DNA of 36,367 nt from the NCBI GenBank assembly GCA_003614735.1, contig KZ992518.1:1-36367 (forward strand), in the 5' to 3' direction. Shown here piece after piece: positions 1 through 11,097 of this stretch. The notes beneath the pieces are model-generated. The model was given only the letters and a program-made list of their open reading frames with translations, made no database searches and had not been told where the DNA came from. The stretch comes from Thamnocephalis sphaerospora (taxonomy: Eukaryota > Zoopagomycota > Zoopagomycetes > Zoopagales > Sigmoideomycetaceae). Both the position numbers and the translations under genes were made by a program. Every line of letters starts with the position of its first letter. Position 1 is the stretch's first letter.

Positions 1-3000
1 TTTTGCGAGAAGATGAACTCGCGAGCGCCCACAATTGCCACCGGCGACGGATAGTGCACACCGTCGCCGTACGGGTCCTGCGTGTTGACATCCGCCTCAA
101 ACTGCTCAAACTCGGACAGAATGTTGCGGATCTTGAGCGCCTCCTCTAGGTAGTTGTCCTGATTGGCATCAATCAGCTGCAGGTACTCGCCACGCATAAA
201 GATGACGGCGTGATTCTGATTGTCCGACTTGCCGTCGCCAAGAATCGGGTTGCCCGGTAGCTAGAAGAGATGCAAGCGTACATCCGCATGATTAGAATGA
301 CGCACTCAGCTACTAATGCTTGTCTGCCCGTCTGTCCTATATATGCACCTACCTGAATGCGATACTTTGGTCGCCGGCGGCCATCTGGCAGCATCTCACA
401 GCGACCGTCAATCAGCACCGAATAGACGCGCGGTTGCTCCTTGCTGCCCTCGGGCGGCATTTCCTCGTCCAGATAGGCAATTTGCAGATCCGGATAGGCC
501 TTGAACAAAAACTCGACACACTCAAGCTCTTCCGCGTCAAACTTGGTGTAGCGCTGCATGGAGACGAGGAAGCAGAACTTGCGCTTGGCATGCTGATCTG
601 CGTGCATTTCGCCAAGCATGCCCTGCGGGCAGTCGGGGTGCTCCACACGATACAGCAGCCGAAGCGCCTTGGAGTAGTTCATGAAGCCAGACACGGTGCG
701 GTAAAGCGTCTGTGACCGGAGCGATGCCCAGATTCGCGTGCGCAGCGTAAACTCGGGCGTGGCCGACTTGTAGCCAATGGTCTGGTAGGCAATGTCGTCC
801 AACTTGGTGTTGCTCTGGTGCGGGCTGTTGTCGCCCAGATCGCTGCCTGCGCCGTGCGAGTGCGTGTCGCCGGACGCGCCACAGGCCAGCACAGGATCGG
901 TCAGCTCGGGCAGCTCCTCGGCCAGCAGCTTGCTGTCACGCACAAAGTTGTCCCACTCGTCGCGGTGCATCTTCTTCAGATACTCGAGCAGCGTGATGCG
1001 CGTACGCTTGTCGTTCTCGCGGATAATCTCCTTGAGCGAAAGCAGAATCTTCTCGCCATAGTGCGGCGTCAGAACGGTGAAGGTGGGCATACGTTCCACG
1101 CCCACCGGCTCTGGAATGACCGTCGCCAGCGACTGGGCAAAGTAGGAGAAGCGCCGCTCGGCCTCGCTATTGCGTGGAAAGTACTCGCCCTTGAGCGAGG
1201 AGTCTTCCTGCGAGATGAAAAAGGTCGGCTCCTTGAGCTGTTTGTGGCCATCATCACTGGTGACCTGGTGGTAGAGCATCTTCTCCAGCGTCTCGGGCGT
1301 AATCAGATGCTCGCGGTACATGGACACTACAATCGCGTTCCACAGCTGTGACGCAAGCATGCGCGGCTTGCTGCGCATGCTCATCTCGTGGCTGGCCACC
1401 AGCTTGGCGTAGATGCGCTTGGGCAGCCGCGAGAAGATGTTGCGCCACGGCGAGTAAATGGAGATACCGAGGTAGAAGGAGCGGCACACGCTAAAGATGG
1501 CGTTCCAGATAATGTACCATAGGTAGGTGTCCAGGAAGAAGAGCAGCAGATCCAGCAGCGTCACCACTGTGAGTGTCATGTAGCCCATGCCGGCACAGAA
1601 CCTTGGGCCGACCACCTCAGTACACTCGCCCGTCTGGATGTCGATCATCGCCTTGAGCGTGTCCTTGAAGGAAAGAGCCAGGAAAAAGTACGACTCGAGA
1701 AACTTGCTGACAAACACGCAGGTCCACATGCCAATCGACACGGCGCGCTCGGTCGGCTTGAGCGTCGGGAAGCTGGACGTGAAGGTGTGGATCGTCAGGT
1801 TATCGCCCTGGTGCGACTTTGACTTGCCATTGCGGCGGAACAGCCGGCCGGACGGTACCGTCGCAAACACCGCCGTGCACAAGATCGAAAACACAAACTG
1901 CACAATCGCGATGATCATCGGCACCAGGCCTGCGCGCTTGAATGCAACAATGTAGATGGTGGGCGCAATGTTGAGCGCCAGCACCACCGCCAGCCAAATG
2001 ATCCGGCTGAGAAGGATGCTTGAAGAGGTCCAGATGGCCGGCACAAAAAAGAACTCGCAGACGGCGGCCAGAATCATGATTAGTGTTGCGAGGGTGCCGC
2101 CCTGAGACGCCATCGTCAGCGGCATGCTGAGCGGGTCATCGCCGTTGGGGTCGTAGATGAACGGCGCGTTGAACATGGTGTAATAGTAGAAGAAGCACAC
2201 GTGGATGATCCAGATGCGCGGAAAGTTGACCAGCAAATGCAGAAAAGTGCGGCGCTCCTTGTAGGTCTTTTGGAAGGCTGCAGGCCAGTCGACGTGCGCC
2301 AGCTGCGCGTAGCGCGCTTCCGCTGGCACCTCCACCAGCCGCTTGCGCCCCTGGCCTTTGATGCGAATGCGCTGAATGCCGTTACGCGTCCAGAACAACT
2401 CGTTGCAGTCGTCGTAGCCCACGGTGGTCGCGTGATCACGCTCCCGCTTTACGTAACGGCCGTCGCGCAGCTCGTACGCCTGGTCACGCACGTACTGGTA
2501 TAGCGGCGAGATGACCTCGTTCAGAAACGCGTCCTTTTCCGCCTGCACCTGACTGTCCTCAGTGCCAGGGCCGCACGCGTCCATCGAGTCGTCGGCCAGC
2601 TTGAACAAAAAGCACAGCGCCTCGGGCATAAAGCGGATCACGCTGGCCTCGCCCCAGATGAGCAGCCAAAGCGCCAGCTGGCGCACACGCATGTACGGCG
2701 TCATGCGCTGCATGCGCACGCGCCACACGTGTTCCGCGGCCGGCAAGCTCTTCTGGTCTTCGACGCTGCCGCCGTCGTTACCAGCCGAGTTGGGACGCCA
2801 CGTGTTGTACGCCGAATAGTCCTTGTCGAGCAGCGCGCAAAAGTACCAACGACGGTAGTTGGCATGCTGTCCGCCAATATAGTCGGCGTGAAGCGTTTTC
2901 AGGGCCAGCTCAGGCGCCTGACGCGACGCGCGCGAGTCCAGCATGCGCATCAGCGCATCGTACTGATTGCGTGCGTTGTCGACCTGGAAGCCAAAGCGAC

Positions 3001-4246
3001 GCTGCAGACGCTGGAAAATGCCACGGATCTCGCGAATGCTGATAGGCACGTACGACTCGTCCTCGGGCCATGCCGGGTACCAGTGATCGGCCGGGGCGGG
3101 CAGACTCTCGCGCATCAATGCCGACGCCGACTCCTGACGACGGCGCAGTGGCGTCGCACGACCAGACGCCGACTGTGACTGGGCCGATGTGTACAGGCTA
3201 GCCTGGGACGCACCGCCACGGCGTAGTTTCCGGTGTTCCAACGTCGCCAGAAGCGACTCGGACGACGGCGAAAACATGGCGTAGCGGCTAGAGTCCAGAT
3301 TGGTGTCGCGCAGTGCACTCAGCAGGTCCACATCGGTGGTGGCGGTGGGTGGGCGCAGCGAACTGGACGAAGTGCTGCCAAATGGCGCAGCCGGCGGATA
3401 CAGCGACGATGACGACACCTGAGCGCCGCCGTTGTTCTGATAAAAGTCGCCCGGTGTAAAGGACTCGCGCAGGCCAGATGTGCGGCGACTGCGTGCCTCC
3501 ATCTGCGGCGAATGTACGCCGCTGGTGGCAATAATAGGCGGCGCCGGATAAAGCCGCGTTTCCGAGCTGGACGGGTACAGCCGCGTCTCCGAATTGGCCG
3601 ACTCGTAGGTGCCCTGCGAAGACCAGCTCATCTGGTGCGTCTCGTAGCGCTCGTGACTCGTACCCTGCCAGGGATCGGCGTCATGCGGCACTGCATGTGC
3701 AGCCGGTGGAGGTGCATGCGAGTGCACGGCATCATACGGATGCGGCTCTTCATCCGACGCTTCGTGTCGCTCCACGCGCCGGTATTGGTAGTCGTCACCG
3801 CCGCGTAGTGGTATGGGTGCAAAGGCGCGCGCGCTCCTCTCTGGCGACGCATCCCTCGACCGGGTCGGCGCCGTTTCATCGTCGGTGCTGTGCTGGTACT
3901 GGCGACGCCGACCTTGCGAGGTAACGTTGTCGGCGGACATTGCACGCACCGGCTCGCGCGGGCGCTGAAGTAGCGAGGTGCCGTGATCCACCATACTGTC
4001 ATCGGCGTGCTGATAATGTCTTGCGCCACTGCTGCTGTCCGGCGATGGGCCCGAGGGCGAGCGCCGTAGCGGCTGCATATTCATGGAGCCGCCATCGTGG
4101 GCGTACTCGTCGTCATAGCCGCTACGCGGCTGATCCATGCTGGTGGAACGTGTAATAGGCCGACCGGGCGCCAGACGCTGGGTATCCGGCTGCGGACGAA
4201 ATTGCGGCATAGGCGGCCGTCGATGCTCGCCGTCTCTGCCGTCCAT
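1..4246 (-). CDS. FKS1: 1,3-beta-glucan synthase catalytic subunit (partial, 3' end outside window)
   Basis: Plasma-membrane enzyme that polymerises UDP-glucose into wall beta-1,3-glucan. Exon 1 is 4246-353 (1298 codons) and exon 2 starts at 260 and runs off the window. The 92-nt intron has donor GTAGGT, acceptor TTCTAG and a CTAAT-like branch site. The first roughly 400 residues are Ser/Arg/Pro-rich and low complexity, with repeated ETRLYP motifs. The FKS1 domain 1 follows ([14 protein letters not shown] near residue 520-533). Then come hydrophobic helices (e.g. [18 protein letters not shown]) and the first part of the glucan synthase domain ([32 protein letters not shown]). Exon 2 continues with family sequence [18 protein letters not shown] and [16 protein letters not shown]. 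About 1385 of the family's usual 1800-1950 residues are visible. The start at 4246 is the first ATG of the long frame. The echinocandin hot-spot-1 equivalent is residues 855-863, FLALSFKDT. Family certainty is very high. Confidence 0.97.
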
Positions 4247-4623
4247 GATACGGTTTGGTATGAAGCTGGTGTGCGACGATGGTGGATAGGTGACAAGGCA
4301 CGCACGTAGCCAGAAGCCTCACGGCGGTTTCAGTTATCGACGCGCCGTCTATGTGTTGCAAAGGCGCCACAGGCAATAAAAGCAGCGGTTGGTCAGCAAG
4401 GTGCAGCCGAGCTTGCCCAAGCGTAGGCGGCAAATAGCGTCAAACAGTTCACACCGCAAATCACGCGCGGCAGAACCGATATAATGTATAGCGTACGTGC
4501 TGTGCAAGACGGCAATAAGATTACGGCAGGAAATGAGAGAGAGGGGAGAGTGCAGAGCGAGAAAAGGCCACAATGTCCAAAGAGGCGAGCTAAAGTACTA
4601 GCGCATAAAAAGACTGTTGGCGC

Positions 4624-4644
4624 CACACACACACACACACACAC
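4624..4644. repeat. (CA)n microsatellite
   Basis: About ten CA units, followed by an imperfect CA-rich stretch. It lies about 380 bp upstream of the FKS1 start codon. Confidence 0.95.
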
Positions 4645-4894
4645 GCATACACACAGGCGTACACAAGTGTCTGCAGGCGTAAACCACTGAACCGAGCCGA
4701 ACGGTTGCAGTGCAAGAAGAGAAAAGGGAGTAGAAGGGTGCGTGAGCGCAGAATAAGCGAGCCAGCGAAATGCGCACGCATACACCGGTCAATGTGCCCA
4801 GAAGAAAGAGAGACAAAGAGCGATGAAGGTGAGGGCGAATGAACAGGCTGCGGCAATAGCATAGACGGTGATAGGCACACAAAAGGCGAACCAG

Positions 4895-4918
4895 CACGCA
4901 CGCACGCACGCACGCACA
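4895..4918. repeat. (CACG)n tetranucleotide repeat
   Basis: About six tandem CACG/ACGC units in the FKS1-GAS intergenic region. Confidence 0.9.
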
Positions 4919-6222
4919 GAGCTGAGTGTGGGTGGATGGGAGGCGGCAGCAGTGGCGGCGAATGGACGGGGTCCGCAGCGGCGATAAGGCCAAGAATAGA
5001 TCAGCGGCCGTAAACGGGCTGGCTGCTACGGCCCTGGTGAAAGAACGCTGGATTAGGCATACGCGCATACACATGTACAATTCGAGAGATCATATATGCA
5101 AAGTAGCCGCGACCATTGTCCGCCCACTTGTGCCGTTGTCGCAAGCGGAGACCAACATGGCGCCACAGCAACGGGGCAGGAGAGCAATGGTGTGCCCCAT
5201 GCAGCCTCCCCTTCTCTTTCATCCGCTCACAGACACCACCATCACCATCCCCCGCAGCTGCCACCTCCGCGCCACGCGAGCATAGAGGGAAAAAGGGTAG
5301 ATGTACAAAATAGCCCTCCCCCGGACAAACATAAACCCGCTGCCCATCAGACACTTACCTATGATGGCCGAAATGCTACACAAAAGGTGGCAAATAAATG
5401 GCACAGGAAAGGATGCTGTAGAGATAGCAGATGATGAAATGACCATCGGTGAGCCAGCTGACGATAACGAATGAGAACAAGATACCGCGCCACCAGCGTA
5501 GATGCGACACAGTGTGTAAAGGCTAGTCCGCCACACACGCCATGCAAGCGACGGCTGCAACGCGTGTTTCGCACCGAGACACCCACGTCTACGTGGTGAC
5601 CGTCGGACGGTGGTGCATAGCGCATGCCGCGTCTGCAAGTGCTGGGCAGCACTAGGTTGCCTAGCGGTGGTGTAGCGGCAACAAACAAACGCGCCCGGCC
5701 ACGTACGCAGAAGACATGCGTGGGTCGGTGCCAGCACGTGTATCGCTGGCGGTCACCGGCCCATGACACACTGATAACAAATCACAGCCATAGACAAGCA
5801 ACATGGCGTCTGCTCTGCCGGTGCTTACCTGAAAGGACCAAGTACACTGGCCAACGCGTGTGCCTAACACACGGCGGGCCTAGCTTGCAATTAGACTGGA
5901 ACGATGCACAGCGCAGCGACGAATGAGCACCCGTTCAGTGGCAATCGCTACCTTGTAGACGGCGCCCAACCCCAACCCATACCAACGCACCACAGCACGT
6001 GAACTAATGGACACGCAGTGAGAATGCTAGAGCGCCGCGCCAAGAATAAAAAACTGCCGAGCACAAGCGAAAAGATGATTGCACCGACGTAACAGTGCCT
6101 CGCGCAAAGAAGCTACCCTTGACAGCAAATGTACGGTAGCAACAGTGGCAGAGATGGCAATGCCGGTGGCGCAAGAGCGTAAGAGTGCAAGAACGTATGA
6201 CAGCGGGTATACATACGCATAT

Positions 6223-6244
6223 ACACACACTCTCTCTCTCTCTT
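6223..6244. repeat. CA/CT compound microsatellite
   Basis: A short ACAC run passes directly into a (CT)n run in the FKS1-GAS intergenic region. Confidence 0.85.
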
Positions 6245-6925
6245 TCTTGTCGCTGTGACGACGGGAAAACGCTGCAGGAATTGAACAGGAATGGAAGGTG
6301 GCGTTGAGGATGCAGGGCAGATCGATACACATACGGCGTGAGCAGACAGCGTAGCGGCGGAGTGTCATGCTGCGGGCAAGAGCGACCCTGCACGCGCGCG
6401 ATATGGCCCAGGCGATTGGCGCTAAATACCGGCGTTCCGGTACCAGAGCATAGCCGTGCATCATTACAGGCCATGAAAACCGACCAATACGATGCATGCC
6501 GGCACCGCCAAGAATAGCTGCGCTGATCAGGCGGACACAGCATGAATAGCGCATGCACACCGGCGAAGGCTGGACTGGACACATGGCGTACGTCCCGTCG
6601 GTCGGACAGCGAGCGCGTGACGGGACACGGCGTAGCACTTTTACGGCCATGACGACCCGTCTATCCACCCACCCACCTATCTACCTACCTACGCAAAGCA
6701 ATGGGCGCCACCAAACGGGTCGTGGGCAGCGGTAGAAACGGTGGCCACCTACAAGGTGTCGCTCTGACGTCAGAATCTAGATATTCTCTCGGTAATGCAC
6801 ACGCCGATAGAGCAAAAGTAGATGTGGGCAAAGGCGGTGAAAGAGGAAATGGACGCCAGCCACCGCAACCACTACCACACGACAACAGTGACGGCAGCGA
6901 TAATAGCGAAAAGATGAAGAGGACA

Positions 6926-6927
<2 letters not shown>

Positions 6928-6955
<28 letters not shown>
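6928..6955. repeat. (GAT)n trinucleotide repeat
   Basis: About nine GAT units. The short frames across it are low-complexity artefacts (poly-Met on plus, poly-Ile or poly-Ser on minus). Confidence 0.9.
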
Positions 6956-6956
<1 letters not shown>

Positions 6957-8718
6957 AACGAGCGGCTGAATCGGCGTCAGTGGGCGATAGAACAGCAGCC
7001 AGACCGATAGGATCGCGTACGCTGCGTCGCACACTGCGTGCGTAGCAGGAGAACAGGGTAATGCAGCAGAAGCGTGGGGCATGCAGACATGCAGGTGAGG
7101 ATGAGACTGAGTGTCAGCCAGGGGTTTGGTGGCGAGGGCGACAGGGCAGTAACGCAGCCCATCAGCATCGGTTGCCTTGCGCGCGCACCCTGACAACACG
7201 CAGATGCAAGCACGTGCCGCCGTTGGTATCGCTCAGGCATGGTCCGCAACGTCCGCCCACCGCGACGGTCGCATGCAGACCATAGATGTGTGTGTGTGTG
7301 CACACGCAGCAAAAGTAGCGATGCTTTAGAGTATGATTGGCACTCTAGTGTGCGCCGATTCACGCCACTTGCATAGGTACTGCGCAGATGCTTGTTTGAC
7401 AGGATGCATCGAGATCTCTGCATTTGAGATAGGAGCAACTTACCTGGAAAACAGACTAGCTAAACACACACGGCACTTGCCACAAGCCTACACGTCTCCA
7501 GACAGGCCTCTCCAAAAGCAGTAACTGCCTGCGGTAATTTGTGTGTGTACGTGCGTGGGTGCGTATGTGTGTAGAAGGTGGCGAGGGAAAAGGAGAATAC
7601 CAACGTGTTTGACGGCGGATAGGTGGCCAGAGACAGGAACTACAGGGCGATCGGTGGATATGGTGCAGACAAGACGATCACAGCCCGGCGAAAAGGGCGA
7701 ATACGTGTCACAGAGGTATGTCGTCAGTATCAACAGTCTCTATCGTGTTGTGTCGTCGTGAAGCATTGGACAATCAGCGTGCATACGTCGGCGACCGTAT
7801 GCGTCGCCGTCGTCACATACAGACACACTCACGCGCGTGCCATTGGCCAGGTCTCCATCGGGCACGAAGGCAGACACAGGTACAGATGCGTGCGCGGGTG
7901 GGTCCTAATTATTCGCTAATTAAGGATTGCCTTGCGTAATGCCTACGTCTTGACATGCTGTTGCCACCGGCGACTTGGGCGGCCGAAAAGGTATCATGAC
8001 TGGAAAGTGCAGATCATGCCGAGCTAGACGTAGTGCTGCGCTCGGACTTGCCGGCAAAGCATGCTTTTGGCACGCTGGCATGGGTAACCAGCAATGGTGG
8101 CAAGTCTGTAACCCGGCATGGACGCTTGCCTAGACGCGGTGCTGTGCCACCTCTCATCAGTGCGAGCAGTTAATTGATCGGATACACATTATCCCGCCCT
8201 GGTGCATTGCCGCGCCAATATGTTGCCGACGGCCGCGGCACATTCGCACGCCCATTTCTCACGTCACTGTGACGGTGCCGCACGCTCTGGCCAGCAAGAC
8301 ATGGACATGTGGCTGCTTACTGGCTGGTCACTTGAGTTGCAGCTGTTGGCACTGGCACTAGCACTGGCACAAGTGTGTGGGCATACCGTTGGTCAGCCAC
8401 GTGGATATGCGCGTTCCAGCCGGCAGATTTACCAGTGGTGGATCAGCACCGGTCGGGCAACGACCATGTGGCCTGGCCGACACACAAATGAATCGTCTGT
8501 TTTCGCCGAAACGCCACAAATGCGCTCGCGTTTCCTCGCGCACACTTTGGTCACACCACATATGCTGCAGACGGAGGTTTTTGGCTGACCAAGACTTGGC
8601 ATCTAAAACAAACGATGGCGGCACCGATATGGCGTAAAGGCAATTCGCGCGCCAGTAGGCGTTTCGCCTGCGCTCAAACCGGATGCACCTTCGTCGGTGG
8701 CTAGCGTCGCTATCACCA

Positions 8719-8782
8719 CTGCTGCTGCTGTTGCCGCCGCTGCCGCCGTCGTTGTCCTTGTCGTCGTTGTCGTCGCGAGGAC
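8719..8782. repeat. Degenerate CTG/CCG/TCG trinucleotide-rich tract
   Basis: Imperfect trinucleotide periodicity (TGCTGCTGCTGT, then CCGCCG, then TTGTCGTCG). It gives long spurious low-complexity frames on both strands. Confidence 0.7.
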
Positions 8783-8937
8783 ACACTTTGTTTTGCTTGT
8801 GTGTCGCTCCGCAGCGCGCCGCAAGAACACATTTCCGCCCAGTCGTCCAGCATGCTAGGCCGGCGTGCGCATCTAAAAGGGCATGGCCGTCTTTGTTGTC
8901 CCCCCGTGCCGCCACGCCTATCCCCTACCAGTATCCA

Positions 8938-9003
8938 ACAGCAGCAATAGCAGCAACAGCAGCAGCAACAGCAGCAGCAAGCACACCCACACACACACAC
9001 ACC
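8938..9003. repeat. CAG/CAA tract followed by (CA)n
   Basis: Interrupted CAG/CAA units occupy about 8938-8981 and pass into a CA run ending near 9003. The tract ends about 200 bp upstream of the GAS-type start codon, so it lies in the promoter or 5' leader. Confidence 0.9.
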
Positions 9004-9156
9004 TACTGCATCTGCACTTGCAACCGGCCCCTTTCTTGCTCGACACACACACACACACAAACAGGCACACACCATCACCAAAAGAAGCGTCACTGCTACC
9101 AACGCTATCCAGCTTAGCCAAGGCACGCCTGTATTTGTCCACACATTCTTTGTCCA

Positions 9157-9180
9157 TTTCTTCTTCTTCTTCTTCTTCTT
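9157..9180 (+). repeat. (TTC)n pyrimidine tract just upstream of the GAS-type start codon
   Basis: About eight TTC/CTT units end 22 nt before the ATG at 9203. CT-rich tracts here are common around fungal transcription start regions. It is probably in the core promoter or 5' UTR, by position only. Confidence 0.8.
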
Positions 9181-9202
9181 CATACAGTTAAAGCAAGTCA
9201 CA

Positions 9203-10951
9203 ATGTTTGCTGTCGGTGGGCGCAACTTTTGGCTGCTGGCTATAGCCTATTTTGCCATTGGTTGTGGCAGCGGCAGAGTCGACGCTCTTGGGCCGATCAC
9301 CATCAAAGGCCACAAGCTTTTCGACGCCACGACCAAGGAAGAGTTTTTCGTCAAGGGTGTTGCATACCAGCCACGCGGCACGGCCAAGTTTGTCGACCCA
9401 CTGGCTAATGAAGCCGGCTGCCGGCGTGATATCCCACTGATGAAGGAGCTGGGTATCAACACACTGCGCGTTTACCAGGTGAGTAGCCGAGGCGGACAGA
9501 GCAATACGCCACCGGGCTAACGTGCCGCGATACAACCAGGTGGACAATAAGGCAAACCACGACACGTGCATGCGGCTGCTGGCCGACGCTGGCATTTACC
9601 TACTGCTGGATCTGCCCACGCCGCAGTTTAGCATTGACCGATCCAATCCAACCTACGATGTCACCATCATGCAGCATTACCGTGCCACAGCCGATGCATT
9701 CGTAGGCTACGACAACATGCTGGGCTTTATTGCCGGTAACGAAGTAACCAACGATGTAAAGACCACGGCCGCCTCTACCTTTGTCAAGGCAGCGCTGCGC
9801 GACATCAAGCGTCATGTACGCGGCAAAGGTCCCGACGGCCGGTCCATTCCCGTGGGCTATGCATCCAACGATGATCCTGAAACGCGTATCGAACTAATGC
9901 GCTACTTCAACTGCGGCGATGCGAGCGAGCGTGCCGACTTTTACGGCGTTAACCTGTATGAATGGTGCGGCGATCGCGCCACGTTTGAGACATCCGGCTA
10001 CAAGGATCGTCGTAAAGAATTCAGCGGCTACAGCGTGCCCATCTTTCTCACCGAGTTTGGCTGCAACGCTGTCATGCCGCGGTCCTTTGGCGAGGTGAGC
10101 AGCGACGCTAGAATCGTGCCATGCGCTTGCTAACCTCCATTTCTGTCGCAGGTCAGCGCCATCTTTGGCTCTCAGATGAGCGATGTCTTGTCCGGAGCTA
10201 TTGCCTACGAGTTCACCAATGAAGAAAACGGCTATGGTCTAGTGTCGGTCTCGGGCAACACCGTCCGCCGACTGCCCGACTATAACAACCTGAAGGCAGC
10301 CTATCGCAGCGCAAATCCCCAGGTAAGCGCCGTGTAATCGTAGCTGTAATCATCCACGCCGCAGCTTTACTGACCGCCAAGCACTGCGGCCATTGCCAGG
10401 GTGTCCGGGCGGAGAGCATGGGAGAAAAGCGCAGCGCATCCACATGTCCGGCCGTTGCCAACTCCTGGACGGCCAGCAGCCGACTGCCAGCCACGCCGTC
10501 CGCTGAGGCGTGCAGTTGCATGGTCAAAACGCTATCATGCGTGGTAGATTTAAACGATCATAGTCTGCCCAAAGAAGAAGAGGATCGAATGCTGGGTAAC
10601 GCACTGGCCGACGTCTGCGGCAAGGTGGACTGCAGTGATATCAACGTAGAGGCCCGTGATGCAAAGTACGGCAAGTACAGCGGCTGCTCACTGCACGATC
10701 GTGTGTCCTGGGCGTACAACGCGTACTACAAAAAGAACAACGGCAACAACGAGGCATGCTCGTTTTCGCGCACGGCCAAGCTGGTGCGGCCGACCAAAAA
10801 CAACGATCTAACATGTGTGGCTGCACTCAAGAACGCGCAAAAGGACACGCCTTTTGAGGCCAGCAACGCGCCAACGGCAACCTCCAACTCTGCCCATTTG
10901 GTGCCCGCTGTACTTATGCTGGGCATGAGTGCACTGCTTCTACTTGCATAG
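9203..10951 (+). CDS. GAS1: GPI-anchored 1,3-beta-glucanosyltransferase (GH72 + CBM43/X8)
   Basis: Wall-remodelling enzyme that cleaves and re-ligates beta-1,3-glucan chains at the outer membrane face. Exons are 9203-9478, 9540-10094, 10152-10322 and 10400-10951 (517 aa). The introns (61, 57 and 77 nt) have clear donors and CTAAC/CTGAC branch sites. An N-terminal hydrophobic signal (WLLAIAYFAIGCGSG) precedes the GH72 domain. The acid/base Glu is in FIAGNEVTND (E160) and the nucleophile in PIFLTEFGCN (E264). Exon 4 carries a Cys-rich CBM43 module (ACSC, DVCGKVDCS, YSGCS, ACSF). A Ser/Asn/Thr linker and a hydrophobic C-terminus (VPAVLMLGMSALLLLA) fit GPI anchoring. It is divergent to FKS1, whose product makes its substrate. 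The symbol is by family; the paralogue (GAS1, GEL or PHR) cannot be decided. Confidence 0.96.
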
Positions 10952-11097
10952 TTTCCTTTGCGTCTTCACCGCCACTTTGTTCTCAGTTCCATTTGCAAAT
11001 CGCACATTTGTAGGCCATAATATACTTTTGCATATACATGTCCGCGGTGACAGTGCAAGGCGCAGAAACAGCGCTGCCTGAAAAACGGTCGAGTTTG

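Larger units (their letters stand above)
4247..9202. other. 5 kb divergent intergenic region between FKS1 and GAS-type gene
   Basis: No convincing coding gene was found here. Open frames are short, overlap on both strands and look like no family I know. The region holds many simple repeats (CA, ACGC, CT, GAT, CAG, TTC), entered separately. On the minus strand, the direction of FKS1, there are three strong donor consensus sites AG|GTAAG at 7444/7443, 5829/5828 and 5359/5358. These could belong to a long spliced FKS1 5' leader or to an unrecognised noncoding transcript. Promoters of both flanking genes must lie inside, but no TATA box or operator could be assigned. Confidence 0.6.

Noticed and set aside
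320-715. 131-codon plus-strand open frame opposite FKS1, and several similar ones.
   Set aside because: Antisense shadows of the conserved FKS1 coding frame.
8938-8985. CAG/CAA array considered as a CRISPR-like or coding repeat.
   Set aside because: It is a plain microsatellite with no spacers and no supported reading frame.
8202-9225. Several frames of 75-185 codons upstream of the GAS-type gene.
   Set aside because: They arise from trinucleotide and CA repeats, overlap each other on both strands and carry no recognisable domain.
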